Assembly: GCF_004210375.1 (NCBI RefSeq) | Contig: NC_134834.1 | Location: forward strand, 140,649,009 to 140,713,008 | Source: Tachypleus tridentatus | Taxonomy: Eukaryota; Arthropoda; Merostomata; Xiphosura; Limulidae | Direction of reading: 5' to 3' | Length of the DNA: 64,000 nucleotides | In this document: piece by piece, positions 12,145 to 24,716 of the stretch | Layout: the number at the start of each line of letters is the position of its first letter | Numbering within the stretch: the first letter of the stretch is position 1 | Made by a program: the position numbers and the translations under genes | The notes under the pieces: model-generated | Told to the model about the DNA's origin: nothing | The model's database searches: none | Seen by the model: only the letters and a program-made list of their open reading frames with translations

Positions 12145-15075
12145 TTACGTAAAATTGAAGTATGGTGCGAAGGCGACTAATATACCTTTCATTTTTGCTT
12201 TCAGAATAGTTGAACTTAAGGCAAGTTCTCCTTGAGCTATTGCCACATATAGCTCATCTTTGGCAACAAAGGGTTTTACATCCCTTACATCTTCTCTCAC
12301 CAACATGGTTGTTGAAACAAAACCCCTTTCTCCTAAATTGAAAATCAGAAAAATAAATCACGGATTGAAAATGGTATGTACAAGTAAGAGAATATTCGTG
12401 GTTAAAACGTTTTACACAAGAAATAGGGTGATGCTGCTAAATGTAATAGAAACTAAACCATAGTAATAGAAGCCATATTAGGTGAAAATTTACTAGATGT
12501 GGATCGATTTATTTTTAGAACGTAGTATTCGACTAAACCGATAGTAGAGGATTATAGATCGGGGAATTTAAGACTTTAAACCCGTAAGAGATGAACTAAA
12601 ACAAAAAAATTTTGTTCTACGCAAGTACCACGTACTGTTACACTGCATTGATTCACAACCTGATAGTTAATACAATGTATTTACTAGAAATAAATTTAAC
12701 TGAAGTAATGTAATTATTAAAGTAGGGATAGTTATACTACTACTGTAGTAGTCAGAGTTCACCCTTACACTTGTTTAAGTGCTTGAGACGTAACTTCCTC
12801 TACGGAAGGAGAGGACATTATTCATTTGGAATGTTAGTCTATTTAAATTTGCTACAAGTCTGCACGTTTGATAATAGCTTTAAAAACTAAGATTTTAATC
12901 AAGCTCAGATCTTCCTGGTGGAAAGATCTTACTCTGGTGGTAAAACCAAATGGTCTATCCATTTCGACTTCCCTTCCCACCATCCCACCGCGCCGATACG
13001 CTTTTAATAAGACACCACATAAAAAGTTAAATTTAAAGAATTAAGCTCTAAAAAGATGTAGAAAGAAATAAGATTCATTTGTAATCTAATATGTAGCTAT
13101 GTTTTACAAGTATGCCAAAGTACTATTTTCCAAAGTACTATTTTATAAAGGAGGGCATTTGATGCTATAGTTCAAAAACTTACCTTGAAGATGATAAAAT
13201 TCTACTCCAGTTGAGTTTGAAATAATCATGTAAAGCTCTTGAAGACTACCCAGCTCAAAAACTTCTAGAGAAGTAGGATTATTAAAGGATATTTTCTGGT
13301 AGAGCCGGAAAGAGGTTTCAAGGTAATTGAAAGTGCGATAGACCTATAGGAGAAATATCTTCTATTTGAAATAAATCTTAAAGAAATACTTAAAAAGTTC
13401 AATCATTTTAAAAACACTGGTCTTAGAAGTTGAGAACGGGACACCAACCTGTACAGAGTTGGTTTCTAGAGCTTCGTGAACAGGAGCAACATTGGTAAAG
13501 ACCAGGTAGTGCTTTGCACCGTATTCGAAGTACACCACATCGTTACTAGCTGGTGCTGCTATCTCTTGAACTAGTTCAAGATTTCCGTTGCGTAGCTTCA
13601 ACAAGAGAGATGATCCTTGGGTGTACAGTGAAGGAAACTTTCTCGCAACTGCTACGTGAACCTCTTTCTTATGCAGAAGAAACCCAGCAATAGCTGTTGC
13701 TTCTACGTTTGGGAAGCAACGGGAGTAATTACGTATGCATATAGAAAAGAATATGTTAATGAAGTTTAAATTTATCTAAAAAAATGCAATTATAAACTTC
13801 GTCACGTTTGAAGTAAGAATGATTATTTAAGAATCAACTAAATATATACTATGTCTAATACATTAAAGTTGTGCAAGATTACATTAGGCAAGAGATTTAT
13901 TCATTGCTGCATACGAGATCAGATTAAGTACAAATTGAAAAAAGGTGTATACACGATATACAAAAGTGTTTTGAGTTAAGTTATCGTTCGATAACTAGCA
14001 AAGTGGTTAAATAGTGTAAAGCTTTTAATTTAAAGCTTAGTTTAGAAGTATTTGAAATCCGTTAACAATACTTCTGATACGGGATTCTATTAAGGCTTTT
14101 AAATTTCACTTATGGCCCGACAGAACATTAAAGCGTTGAGACACTACAGCGAGACTTTGTAAGCGAATTTTGTGCCCCGAGTACCTATGCCAAAGTTACA
14201 TAATTGATGAATTATTGTTGTATTGCTAGAAACCAAAGAAAAGTGGACATTCTTTATCCCTGCGGAAAACGACGTAGGGTTTCCCGAAGTACAAAGAGAT
14301 ATTGAAGTGAGATACTATATTATTCTGGCAATAGGAAGATTGCTTATGTTTAGAATACTAGTTCGAAGTTTCCGAAAACCGATAAGTTGCGTTTAAAAAA
14401 CTCAAAAGTTACGAGGTTATTTTAATTAAACTGTCATACATTAAGACATTAAAGTTACCTTTCCCGATATGTACAGAAGTCACTTCTGTTAGTAATGACT
14501 TATAACCATGATTTCCGAATACGTAAATCGTACAGGTACCTTCCACATCTAAGACAATTATGTTGCAGTGATATTCGTCTCTGTTTATTACAGAGACGTC
14601 CAATATACCTTGCCCAAGTGAGGCCACAGGTTGTTCCATTTCCATAATGGTAGTGTCTGAAAATAAGATAAATTTACGTTACCGTAAAGTTAAATTTTAA
14701 GATGCATTACTTTTCTAATGCTTTATTTCACAGGAATAGTAATTAGTATTGAATAGTAATTAGTATTTTCCGAAATACGTAAACTTTATATGCAAGTATA
14801 CATACCAACTGCAGAGTGGGCAGCAGCCACGTAGATTATAAAAACACGTTGGAGAATCAGGACAGGAACTCTACGTATTGTAGTTGTTGTAGCTATTGAA
14901 TCAAGGTAGAGTAACTTAGAATGTTCAAGTACAAACGTGTAAGTACTTCCGTAATAGCTGTTCCTTGGCATCTTAACAATGTTAAAGTCAGTCGCCTCTG
15001 GAAGAATATCCAGAAAGTCTCCCGTGACGTTGAGTGAAGCATAGAAAACGAATTTATCTAGCTGGTACAACGAAT
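12145..15075 (-). CDS. Exons 22-26 of the EAR gene: C-terminal EAR-like module
   Basis: The last five exons encode about residues 1671-2026. EAR-like units are clear: NLELVQEIAAPASNDVVYFE followed by AKHYLVFTN in exon 24, FRLYQKISFNNPTSLEVFE followed by ELYMIISNSTG in exon 25, and VKPFVAKDELYVAIAQG in exon 26; exons 22 and 23 hold weaker ones. Exon 26 reads to TAA at 12147-12145. An alternative is a further splice at a GTATAT site within exon 26, near 12191, to an exon I did not find; the clean overall frame makes the stop the simpler reading. Confidence 0.7.
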
Positions 15076-18000
15076 CTAAAAAGATAAAAACAAGTAAGAC
15101 CATTAAACAAAATCTTATGTAAAGCTATATGAAAAACTTCCATTTAAAAAGAAGCAAGCTTTAGTTTAGCGAACTTAGAAGATAGGTAAGTTATACCTTC
15201 CAGTATATCCCACAAGTAGTCTCCAATGTACCGCTGTATGCTCGTCTCTTTCAAGATATCTTGAGTTTCAGCTGTAAAGCTGATATCAAAACTAACTACC
15301 GATTTGTCTAACTTATCCAGATCAATGTGGTCCACTTCTCTTCCAACAAGTAGGTCCTTTTGAACTAATACTTCGGAAAGGAAAAATTCCTTTAAAACTT
15401 CTTGGGTGGTATCCAGATAGACAGCTTCTTCTATTAGCACCCGAACGTCAATCTTGTTTATCAGTCCTTAATGTAGAGCATAATGAATTAAAGTAATTTA
15501 CAATTCTGTGCCTCAATTTTAGGAGTTATTCAAATAAAGTACGATAAATTGAGCTTGCAATGGAAAATGGTACATCTTGTATAAAAGGCATACAGTACTA
15601 ACATTGTTCGTTAAAAGCACAAGATGCTAGGTAAGCGTCAAAATTTTAAAAAAAAGTTAATTTGTAATCAGAGGAAAGTTTTAACCATAAAAACAGAATG
15701 TACTTACCCTGGACGTAGAGGTTTCGAGATTTAACGCCACCGGAGAATTTTAATTCGCCAGATATTACGTTTTCAGAGTGCAGGTTTACGGTTTCTCTTA
15801 TACTGATATTGTTCACTCTAGATAAATGCAAGTCTTTCTCGCATAGAAGGTTACCCTGGTACAAAATAACTCGCTGTTTACAAAACAAATTTGGCATCGA
15901 CATAAAAGCGTACAAAGATTAAATTTTAGAGTTAAATTTTACCATCACTTGTGAGCAATTTTAAAATTATACTTACCTTTATCATCTTATAACCACTCAT
16001 GATCTGATTTCCAGTTGTTATTAGAGTATTACCGAGATGTTCCTTTAAAAGGAGAGAGTTCACCCTTTGGGTAACAGTTATGTGGTCTTTGAAGAGTACC
16101 ATGGTAAAGCTCTTTTCACCGTAAATAAGCTGGATATCACCCTCTAGATAGGTTTGAAAATCCAGCTTAGAATAAATGAATTAGAAAATAAATAAGCAAA
16201 TAGGGTATGCTTAATATCGTAACATTAGATTGTTTCGGATGAAAAAGAAATCTATGTAGTAATTTACTAAAATAGTCTGTAAACGAGGTTTATAAGGCAT
16301 TCTGCACTAACCTGTTCTGTTTACAGTAATAGCTCCTACAGACAAGTCTATATTGTTTATAGGACCGTAGATGGTAATAGTGCCATCAATATCTACGAAG
16401 TTAATAAAAATCTTCACATCTGAAAATAAAATCATGAAGTTACGTTAAAGAAAAGCTATTTAAAAACTATTAAAAACTAGGCAGCGACTTAAACTATTAA
16501 CGACTTAAAATTTAGAAGTCAAATTGGCAACCATAAATTAAGTTTAGCAAATTTCACAAGTTTTCCTTTAAACACCAAAACCCCTTAATACCGGCAGTTT
16601 TAAAGTTAACAGATTAGTATTGTCTATTCAGTTGTTAAACTGAACAAATGCAGAGTTAAGTGCGCTATTAAAAACTTAGTTACCTTCAATCTTTTGTGGT
16701 TTATCAACAAAAACTGCTTCTTTGGCAAGTCGGGCAATATCAGTACCATCTATGGTAGAAACAATAGGAGGACCTAAAACTTTAAGGTTGTTAAGTATCA
16801 CCACTTCTTCATTGAAGGTTTTAGAGGTTGGAATATTCTAGGAGGAAAAAGATAATTGTAAATAACATTTATGGAAAATAAGTAGAAATTAAAAATAAGT
16901 AGAAATTAAAAGAATAAAAAAGACAGAAGTTAACTAACTTGATCTCCAGTTATCCAGATCAAATCCGCTACGAAGTGTTCCATATATACGTTGTTCACCA
17001 CATTAGTGGTGAAGTTACGTTCTACAAAAACGTCGTTAGAAATACTCTTAAGGATTGTTATATGGTCTTTTTCATTAACCAAAATGGCTTCCGTCTGCAG
17101 CAGAGAGAAATTTATCCCATTTACTAAGTTCGAAACGGACAACTCCTTTATTTCCACTTCTACAAATACTAAATTTCCAAGTAATTTGTTATTGAGGTCC
17201 AGTTTCATTGTCATAGCACTCAAGTAAGAGACATCTATGCCATTTATTAGTCCTGATGTCAGGAGGTCTGAAGATAAGCCTAGTCCATGCTCAAATATGA
17301 ACACACCTGGAACGATATTAGTTTGTACGAAGAGTTAAAAAACAAGTAATGATGATATTTATATGCAAGGATAGAGGAAAATTTTGTAGAAAGAAATATT
17401 CAAGTTACGTTATACTTCAAATTTTAGATAATGTGGAAGTAATTTTTTAGATAATGAAGTAATTTTTTAAATGCAAGTAGTTGTTCAACTCAAAAAACAC
17501 TTTTGTAAATAATCATTGGAAAAATTATCGCTTCTTACGAAAACAGAAAATTTGAATTAAGCCTACTTTAATGAAGTAGGCGAAGTTTAATATTTTAGTT
17601 ATAGGTCAGTTTCTTCATTTTAGAGCGAAATGTTTGATGCAAGAATCATTGCAAAATTTTACTTACCTGTAAGTATTTGTGGAGCAGTTAGAGTAAGTAG
17701 CTTTTCAGGAAGATAAACACCGTTCACAAGTGCAGCATTAATATCTCCGTCTATTTGAAGTAAACTTTCGAAACGTACCGGTTGTGTTAGTATGTGATGA
17801 CCTTCTATCATCACAGAGTCTTCTACCAACTGAGCAATATTAATACTGCTTACACGTTCCTGTAGAACGAGATCCTCAGCCACTGATAAGACGTTCACGA
17901 ATATAAAGTATCCAGATAAAATATGATCTTCGTTCAGATGAATAGCATTTGAATTAACCCAATTTAGTCTAATAGTAGAGACTCCTTCACTTGTTCCAAT

Positions 18001-21000
18001 GTCCCCAAAAATTGAAATTTGACCTTCGAAAATAAGGTTTTCATTTTGAATACTCAAATAAATATATTTAGGATTAAAGTACTCACTACTGTACAGATGC
18101 GAGTTACTAAGAGTTATTTATATTATCGCGTAAAGTAGAAGTTTTGTAATTCACATTACGTACACAATTTAAAGGAAGCTTATGATGCAAGTAGTTTATG
18201 GCTTTACACTACAGTAATGTACAATCGCCTTTATTCTTTAGTAACAGTGTTGAAAACATTAACTTAATACTTTAACACTGATTATATAATACTTGCAGCA
18301 TTCATTCTTATTTCAGGTTTAAGCTATAAAAAGATAAAGTAAATATATTTAAAAAAAACCAAAAAACTTACTTTCGAAGCTCTTCTCAAATACTGTTTGA
18401 GGTTTACTGAGAGACATAACGCTTCCCGAAAGTTTAGTAAAATTAAAGTCGTTCACTCTATCAGCTTCTATTAGGACAGCGTCGTTATCACTGAAGATAA
18501 GTTCGACCAAAATATTCTGGTTAGAAGAAATTGTTATTCTTCGTCGAGCAAGTTCCGTCAAGTCAACTGCATCAAGTGTTGTTGCTACTTCAACATCACT
18601 CCTTATTCTCATCTCTCGAGTCAAAAGAGATGGCTTTTTATTTCTATTACCTACTAAGTTCGGCTTAAATATTTTCGTTTCAACTTCTTGGGGAAGAGAA
18701 ACCACGACAGCATTTTGTAGAATGACACCATCTACCGTTCCTGCTGTAGCATTTTCGACGAAAAGAATCTCAAAGAAGTTAAGGGGACCTTGTATTGTAC
18801 TCGAAGAACTGCGGGAAATTCGTTCCGTCTCCAAGAGTGCCAAGTCTACTTGGTCTATGATACTTAGACCTGTAAAAGAAAGTTTAAAAAAAAACATTCA
18901 TTTTTAAGAGAAAACATTAGCATGAAGGAAAATTAACTGCTAGTAAGACAGAAGGTATGAGCACACAAAAGAGTTTGTTGGTGTAAAAAGAAATTTGTTT
19001 GCTTACCACTTTGTAGATCTAAGAAAGAGGTCTCGTCAAGGAATTTTGTACCTAAAGTAAAAAGATTTGTTAGAAAGACAATACACTATTTAAAAACAAA
19101 TCTTAATTTACGTGATAAACGGTTCGAGATAAGTTGTTACGTAACTAAATATAGAAAGAAAAAACTTACCTCTTAACACTTGGTTGCCCCTAGTAAGCAT
19201 AAAATCTTCCATCCTTAGGCCATTAATAGTATCAATTGTAGAAGAACGAACCGTTAAAGCATTAAAGACCTTACGTGAATAAATATCCACCACGTTAGTT
19301 TTAAAAATGGCATCGCGATATGTCCTTTTAACATCTAATTCGTTAATTTTCTTCTGAACATCCATGTTTCGCTCCACAGTGACTCCAGCTAGGAAAGTTG
19401 TTTTCCCACTTAAGTGAGAGTCACTCTTTATTAAAAGAGTTATATTAGAAATGTCCACATTATCAACAAATCTTCCAATTATTACATCTTCATCTACTCC
19501 TATTCCTCGAGCAAATACTTTATCATACAAAGAATCTTCTAGCGTTAGAGTCACCAAGTCCGAAGTACGTATCTGGTCAACTAAACCACTAATGTAAGTT
19601 TTAGTAACTGACACATAACCATGGAAAGTTTTAATAGCAGTTAGATTTTGAAAGCTATTTAAATTAAAGAGGTCGTTCGGCAGATTTAATCTGTCCACCG
19701 TTCCTTTAATAGAAAGTCTATCGATAGCAGAGAAATTGTCCTCGAATGTCTTTTTTCCTAAAATAGAGGTTGGTTTGTCTATTCTTAGAATATTAGCTCC
19801 TAGTGCATTTAATTTTATATTATTAAATACGCCAGTTATTGTAACATCCTGCACTCGTATATCCTGACTAAATTCTTTAGTGAAGATTATTTGGGTTGAA
19901 TTTTCAGTAAGAGAGAAACGCTTCATTTCTTTGACATCGATCCCATCTATTAATTTAACGGTTAGATTTTCGTAGATGTGTATACTATCCTTCATAATTT
20001 TGTGTGCCTTTATTTTATGCTTTTTGTGCAGCGTTACCAACTCCTCAGATAGATCTACATTGTTTACTCTCCCAGAAATGTGTAGAGAATTTTCTATAAT
20101 CATAGGTCTTCTCATGTAGTAGTAAGCTACAACGAAAAAGAAATGTTCATAATGTTAGAATAGTGTAAATACAGTTTAACATTTTTAATTATAGCATTTT
20201 ACTTAATATGGGAATCATAATTGAAAACAAGTTAATTTAACAAATTTGTGCTAGATTAAGAAACGAACTACCTGTCGAATCTTGATCTTTGTCTGTAGCC
20301 ATAATATGTTGATCCAGGTCAAAGTTATTTACACAACAGCCTACATCAACCGACTCTTTTACTGTTACTGGCAATACGAAAGTTACTTCACCATTTATAA
20401 GAAGTGGGTTGTCAGAGCTGAAAAGAAATTATGTTAAGTGTTTTAGTACATCGCAATATGTACAAGTTTTGTTGAGAATGGATATGGAAGTTAAATACAA
20501 CAACAAATTCAAATGATACTATACCGATAGGTAGAACCTTGTAGGTTTATCAGGTCAGTTGCAGCTATGTTTTCCACATCTAAAACCAAAGCTTCTAACG
20601 ACGAACCTTCTGCAGCACGTATACGGTTTGTTCCAGTCATCACAGTAGATTGATCTAAAAGAGCAACGTCTGAAAGAGACGTATTTATGTTAAAGAAAAT
20701 TAAACGTTTTGATATGGCTTTCAAAAACAGTTTAAGTTAGTTCGACAAAACACTGATGATTTAAAATATTTATGGCTTATGAGACGAAAGCTTCGTATGA
20801 ATAAAATCAAGGTTTAAGTTGCATTGGGAATAACTTACTTACCTTGTAGACCAAAAATAACATCTTCTAGGTTTTGCTCAACATTATTCAGTTTTAAGTT
20901 AAGCGAATTAATCGTCCATTTGAAGTCGTCTAAAGTAAAGTGCGATCCTTCCAAGGATAGACTTTCTAACATCTTCAGAGCACCAATGCTTTTTTGCAAG

Positions 21001-24000
21001 ACATTCATTGTATGGAAAACTTGATGTTTAAAAATCAAAGAAGAATCTGTGACAGCGTGCTCCAAGACTAATGATAAATGTTCAACATTTATCATGTATT
21101 CTTCAAACCGACCCTATGAAAAAGGTTAGTAAAAATCGAGATTACGACCACTACGTTAGGACAAAAACAATCGTAAAGGAGATAACATAATGTTAAACTA
21201 ATTTACAAAGTTATTGCATACTTCATATAAGATTTAAAAAGTTAAGGGAGATTCTTATATTAACTGATATTGAATACAAGACTGAGAGTAACGTTTACCT
21301 GAATATGCTTTATTAAATTTTCCAGTTCTCTTACTCTATTAAGGAGTGGATCAGGTAGAGGCTTAAGACTAGCATTCAGAGCAAAAAGCCGCGGTCCTGT
21401 TCTTCTGTCTACGGACAGAAGATAAGTAGTTTTATTGTAGATGAAAGAAGCGATACTACCAGGCAGTAGGATGATATCCTTAGGAAAGCTCTCTATTACT
21501 AAGAAAAGGAATTAAAGCAAGTTTTAAAAGTTGTAAAAAATACTTGTAACGATAATGATAGAATTCAAAAGAAATATTGCAATTTCAGATAAATACAGGT
21601 TACTTACTCTGGGGAGGAGCTAAGAGTAGTTTTTGGTCCCGACTATGCCATGATAGTAAAGATATGGAGTTTGGCATCGTATCTTGGAATAGAAGAGCCA
21701 CAATATCATGTCTACATGAAGATAAAGGTGCTGTATGAAAATGAATTGCGTTTGGAAACTTCAATAGCTGCTTTCTGTGGAATTTTCCATTTCGCCATAC
21801 TAACAAGTATTGTTCGTAGGATGCGATAATACCAAAGAAGTGTTCGAAGCTGACACGAAAGCTATGTAGATCACGGATAGAGTCTAAATGTAATCTACAA
21901 AGAGAAAAGTTTCTGCTCTTGTAAAGTGTTAAAGAATGCTTGCAGTAAGTTAATTTACTATGCTTGTTCTAGGAAAAGGAAGTTAAATTGCTAACTATTT
22001 ACTTTCTGGCGAAGCGAAATTGTTAAAATCACTTACGTTTCTATCTCTGTATGGGATTGTAGAAACCAGTCTAGTTTGAAAATAAGACATGTGGATGAGT
22101 TGGCGACAGCGACGTAACCTAGTCCGTTTATAACAAAAGTTTCCAAGTCTACTGGATTAGGTAGCCAGATTTTAATGATGTTCTTCCAGCAACCAATACC
22201 TTTAAAATAGAGAGAACTTTACACAAGTTTCTGTAATAGTAGAAGTTCGGTTAAAATAGGAAAGGTAATGCTATGCAGAACCATCAGGAGCAAATTCTTA
22301 AATTTTGATTCATAAGTTGAAGTAAAAAAAAAAAAAAAGTTAATTTTACAAATTAAAGTAAATTGATGAAGTAAATATTAGATAACGGACAGGACAAAAA
22401 TAAGCTTACCATTCTCAATATATTTTACGTTGAAGCCAGATGAAGAGTGGTAGAGTAGGATAATAGAACTATCGAACCTTGTTGAAACGTAATCAACTTT
22501 AGTAGGGGTATCGTCCAAGTTAAGTAGCATGGCCTAGAAAGTTAAGAGTAAAATAGCGTTAAATATTTCACATCTTTGAATTAAGAGGATTAAAATAATT
22601 TGACTTCAGTGTTAAAGGAAACAAGTAAGAGAATGGAAAAAATATTTTCCAACTGAAACGTTGATAGATAAGAATGTTGTGTTAAAAAGATATTAGTATG
22701 AATATGAGAACTGTATTAAAAAGGTACTAATAAAAGGTTCTTATTGTAGTAAAGGTAATCTGCGAGTATTATTAAAACATGCAAACTATACATTTTGTAT
22801 AATGTTTATACAAAGTTTAAACTTTCTATAACCAAGGATAACTACTTTAGTAGTAGTGCCATAAGTTACATTTGGAGATAAGTAAAAGCCATCAACTTAC
22901 TATGGCTCCAACTTTTTCCTTGGATCATGTGTAAGGACGGTAGACTTTTGTAACAAAATTCCCCGTTGAAAGTTAGTTTTATTCTAAGTAAACAAGTTAT
23001 CTAAAAGATTCACCTACCTGGTTTGAGTATCCGTTTACTACCTGGTACACGATCAAACGTGAAGCGTATTCAGAAGCTTCCAGAATGACTACAGCTAACA
23101 TTTGTAACTGTTCGTAGGTTTTACCGAAAGTTATAGAATCAATGATAATAGCTGAAATTAAAAGAGTTCCCATAAATATTTCGGTTGGGAACATCATTTA
23201 AGTAGTAAAGTCTAAAGTGACTTAAAGATTGAGTAAGTGGATACAAGACATTCACGGTCCATGTGTAGCGAATTAAAAAACTTACAGCACGAGGTTAAAA
23301 TTGTACGTTGAAAAAACTTCTCACGAATAAAGACGATGTATTAAGGAATCTCTTATCGTATAGTAATTTTAGTCATTAAATAAGTTACAAAAAGTTCATG
23401 CTTAGAGACATTTAAGAATTTACCGTTGTTAGTCGTATACGTGAACATAGCCGTTGATGTTTCTAACTTCATCCAGTTTTCTACAGGATGAATTTGCCAC
23501 ATAAAAGCATTCTTGTTTCCAACGGAGAGTAAAAAGTCAGAGTTATTAAAACGAATGTAGCGCCATAGTTTTGGAGAAGAGTTCGTCCAAAATCTTTTCT
23601 CGTAGATATTTTGTATTAAGAGATCTAGAAAAAAAAAAAATTGTATAAGCTGTGTAGCTTACATTATGTAGTTTACGTTTTCTTAAAAGAAAATTTAGAT
23701 GAAATAATTTCATTAGTGGTCGCGTTAAAGCCGGTATAGGATGTAGGATACTTAGAAATAAGTTATCAGTTGTGGATGAGCTTTGTTAAACAATATTCAT
23801 TTTAGAACAAGAAGTCTCAATTCGTCTGGTGAGCATTCTCGCTGAAGGAAGTGAAAGTATTCGATAAAAGTATTGTATTCTCACGAGACATCCAATACAT
23901 TAGAAGATAATGCCCATCTTTAAAATTTGTTACGGAAAAGGTAACAAGTTGCATTAAGAGATTATAGAAGTTTGAGAGTGTGGCGTAAGTAGAATTATTA

Positions 24001-24716
24001 GGGCTTAAGTTAAATAATCATAAAAAGTGCTATGCATTTGAGAGTATTAGTATTAAGAACGTGTGATGTACGTACCCTTTAACAAAGTAAAGATTCGAGA
24101 AAGTAACCTACAAGATCTCGTCAGATGAGAGATTACTTATGCTTACACAAAAAGGAATAAGCAAAAGATAACAAGAGGGTATATTAATACTGGCCTGTAA
24201 GATAATACTTTAAGTTTTAAAGTTCACCTTCTCTATTGTTATAGCCCGTGTCTGGAGTAAAGCCATGAAAAAACTTAGGGGTTTTTTCAGCTTCTGGAAG
24301 ATCGTCGTAAAGAGAGAGATCATTTTCTCTAGCAAAGTACTGACGAGTCATATCCAAGACCACGGAATCAATAGTATCAGTAAAAAGACGATCATGGCGA
24401 TAGCTTGGAGGCTAGTAAAAGACAAGCCTAGTTTTAGTTAAACAGGCATTACACTTAAAATACAAGCAACTAAGAAGAGTAACTTAAACATTAAAAATAT
24501 AATTAACTAACTATATAAATCATACACGATTTTACGTTACGAAATATACTCTAACAAATAGTTAACATGAATCTTAAAGACAAGCAAAAAACTATTAGTT
24601 TAAGCAATTAGACGATGTTTCATAAATTAAGAATAACAAATAATACTAACCACATCTTCCGATCGTAAAGGCCGCCCTATCCATAACAACAAAATAAGAT
24701 AGGTTACCACCCACAT
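12145..24716 (-). CDS. Secreted EAR-repeat / 40-residue-repeat protein, 26 exons, 2,026 aa
   Basis: Exons in gene order: 24716-24651, 24411-24228, 23624-23424, 23151-23018, 22533-22410, 22199-22037, 21894-21608, 21498-21299, 21113-20843, 20669-20525, 20417-20272, 20126-19170, 19051-19007, 18869-18372, 18023-17667, 17306-16939, 16837-16684, 16419-16312, 16143-15977, 15873-15708, 15466-15197, 15075-14806, 14656-14459, 13702-13449, 13343-13184, 12332-12145. All introns are GT-AG, phases agree throughout, and the total is 6,081 nt ending in TAA. The start is the first ATG, opening a hydrophobic signal peptide (MWVVTYLILLLWIG). Order: EAR-like repeats (about 80-450), helical linker (about 430-560), about 26 repeats of ~40 residues (about 570-1670), EAR-like repeats (about 1672-2010). 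Acceptors of exons 15, 19, 21 and 24 were chosen by phase and repeat alignment. Function is unknown; the layout suggests extracellular protein binding. Insect eggshell/Torso-pathway proteins (Nasrat, polehole, closca) are of similar size and worth comparing, but I cannot show homology. Confidence 0.85.
15197..20669 (-). CDS. Exons 10-21 of the EAR gene: about 26 repeats of ~40 residues
   Basis: The motif [LVIT]-[VI]-[ND]-x-[IVL]-[DNKR]-[LVIF] recurs every 39-44 residues: RVNNVDL, LIDGIDV, VFNNIKL, TVDRLNL, LVDQIRT, FVDNVDI, KINELDV, TINGLRM, IIDQVDL, TVDGVIL, TLDAVDL, LVNGVYL, LINGIDV, LVNGINF, VVNNVYM, PINNIDL, RVNNISI, LINKIDV, EVDHIDL and others. Between them runs a pattern like L......I.G...F...I.V..L.I.G. 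I count about 26 units. The alternating hydrophobic spacing suggests a beta-rich solenoid. Most introns here are phase 1 and fall at the same place in the unit, just after the I.G or KxF strand, as expected of growth by exon duplication. Confidence 0.75.
20843..21113 (-). CDS. Exon 9 of the EAR gene: helical linker
   Basis: The end of exon 8 (LLNRVRELENLIKHIQ) and exon 9 form a run of about 120 residues with few prolines and regular Leu/Ile/Met spacing (for example VLQKSIGALKMLESL and LKLNNVEQNLEDVIFGLQ), typical of an alpha-helical or short coiled-coil segment. It separates the N-terminal EAR module from the repeat region. No known domain is recognised in it. Confidence 0.6.
21299..24411 (-). 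CDS. Exons 2-8 of the EAR gene: N-terminal EAR-like module
   Basis: Exons 2 to 8 encode about residues 23-453. Several segments match the EAR/EPTP pattern (a hydrophobic strand, then Y-L-x-V-A/S-N-like, then a W/F-rich strand): SDFLLSVGNKNAFMWQIHP in exon 3, DLETFVINGLGYVAVANSS in exon 6, EQYLLVWRNGKFHRKQLLKF in exon 7 and TTYLLSVDRRTGPRLFALN in exon 8. EAR repeats fold as a beta-propeller in TSPEAR, LGI and Vlgr-type proteins, usually seven blades. I count four clear and perhaps three weak units, so a propeller is plausible but not proven. Confidence 0.65.
24651..24716 (-). CDS. Exon 1 of the EAR gene: start codon and signal peptide
   Basis: The ATG at 24716-24714 opens 22 codons: a short start, a run of hydrophobic residues (VVTYLILLLWIG) and then charged residues. 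This is a normal eukaryotic signal peptide, so the protein should enter the secretory pathway. The exon ends at a GTTAGT donor in phase 0. Confidence 0.75.

Noticed and set aside
12260-12463. Plus-strand frame of 67 codons
   Set aside because: Overlaps the last exon of the EAR gene in antisense; the minus strand encodes an EAR-like unit there.
16939-17227. Plus-strand frames of 62 and 78 codons
   Set aside because: Antisense shadows of exon 16 of the EAR gene, whose minus-strand frame is continuous, in phase with its neighbours and carries the repeat motif.
18024-18060. Extra in-frame codons upstream of exon 15
   Set aside because: Reading further upstream puts every candidate acceptor out of phase with exon 14; the AG before GTCAAATT at 18023 keeps phase and aligns with the repeat unit.
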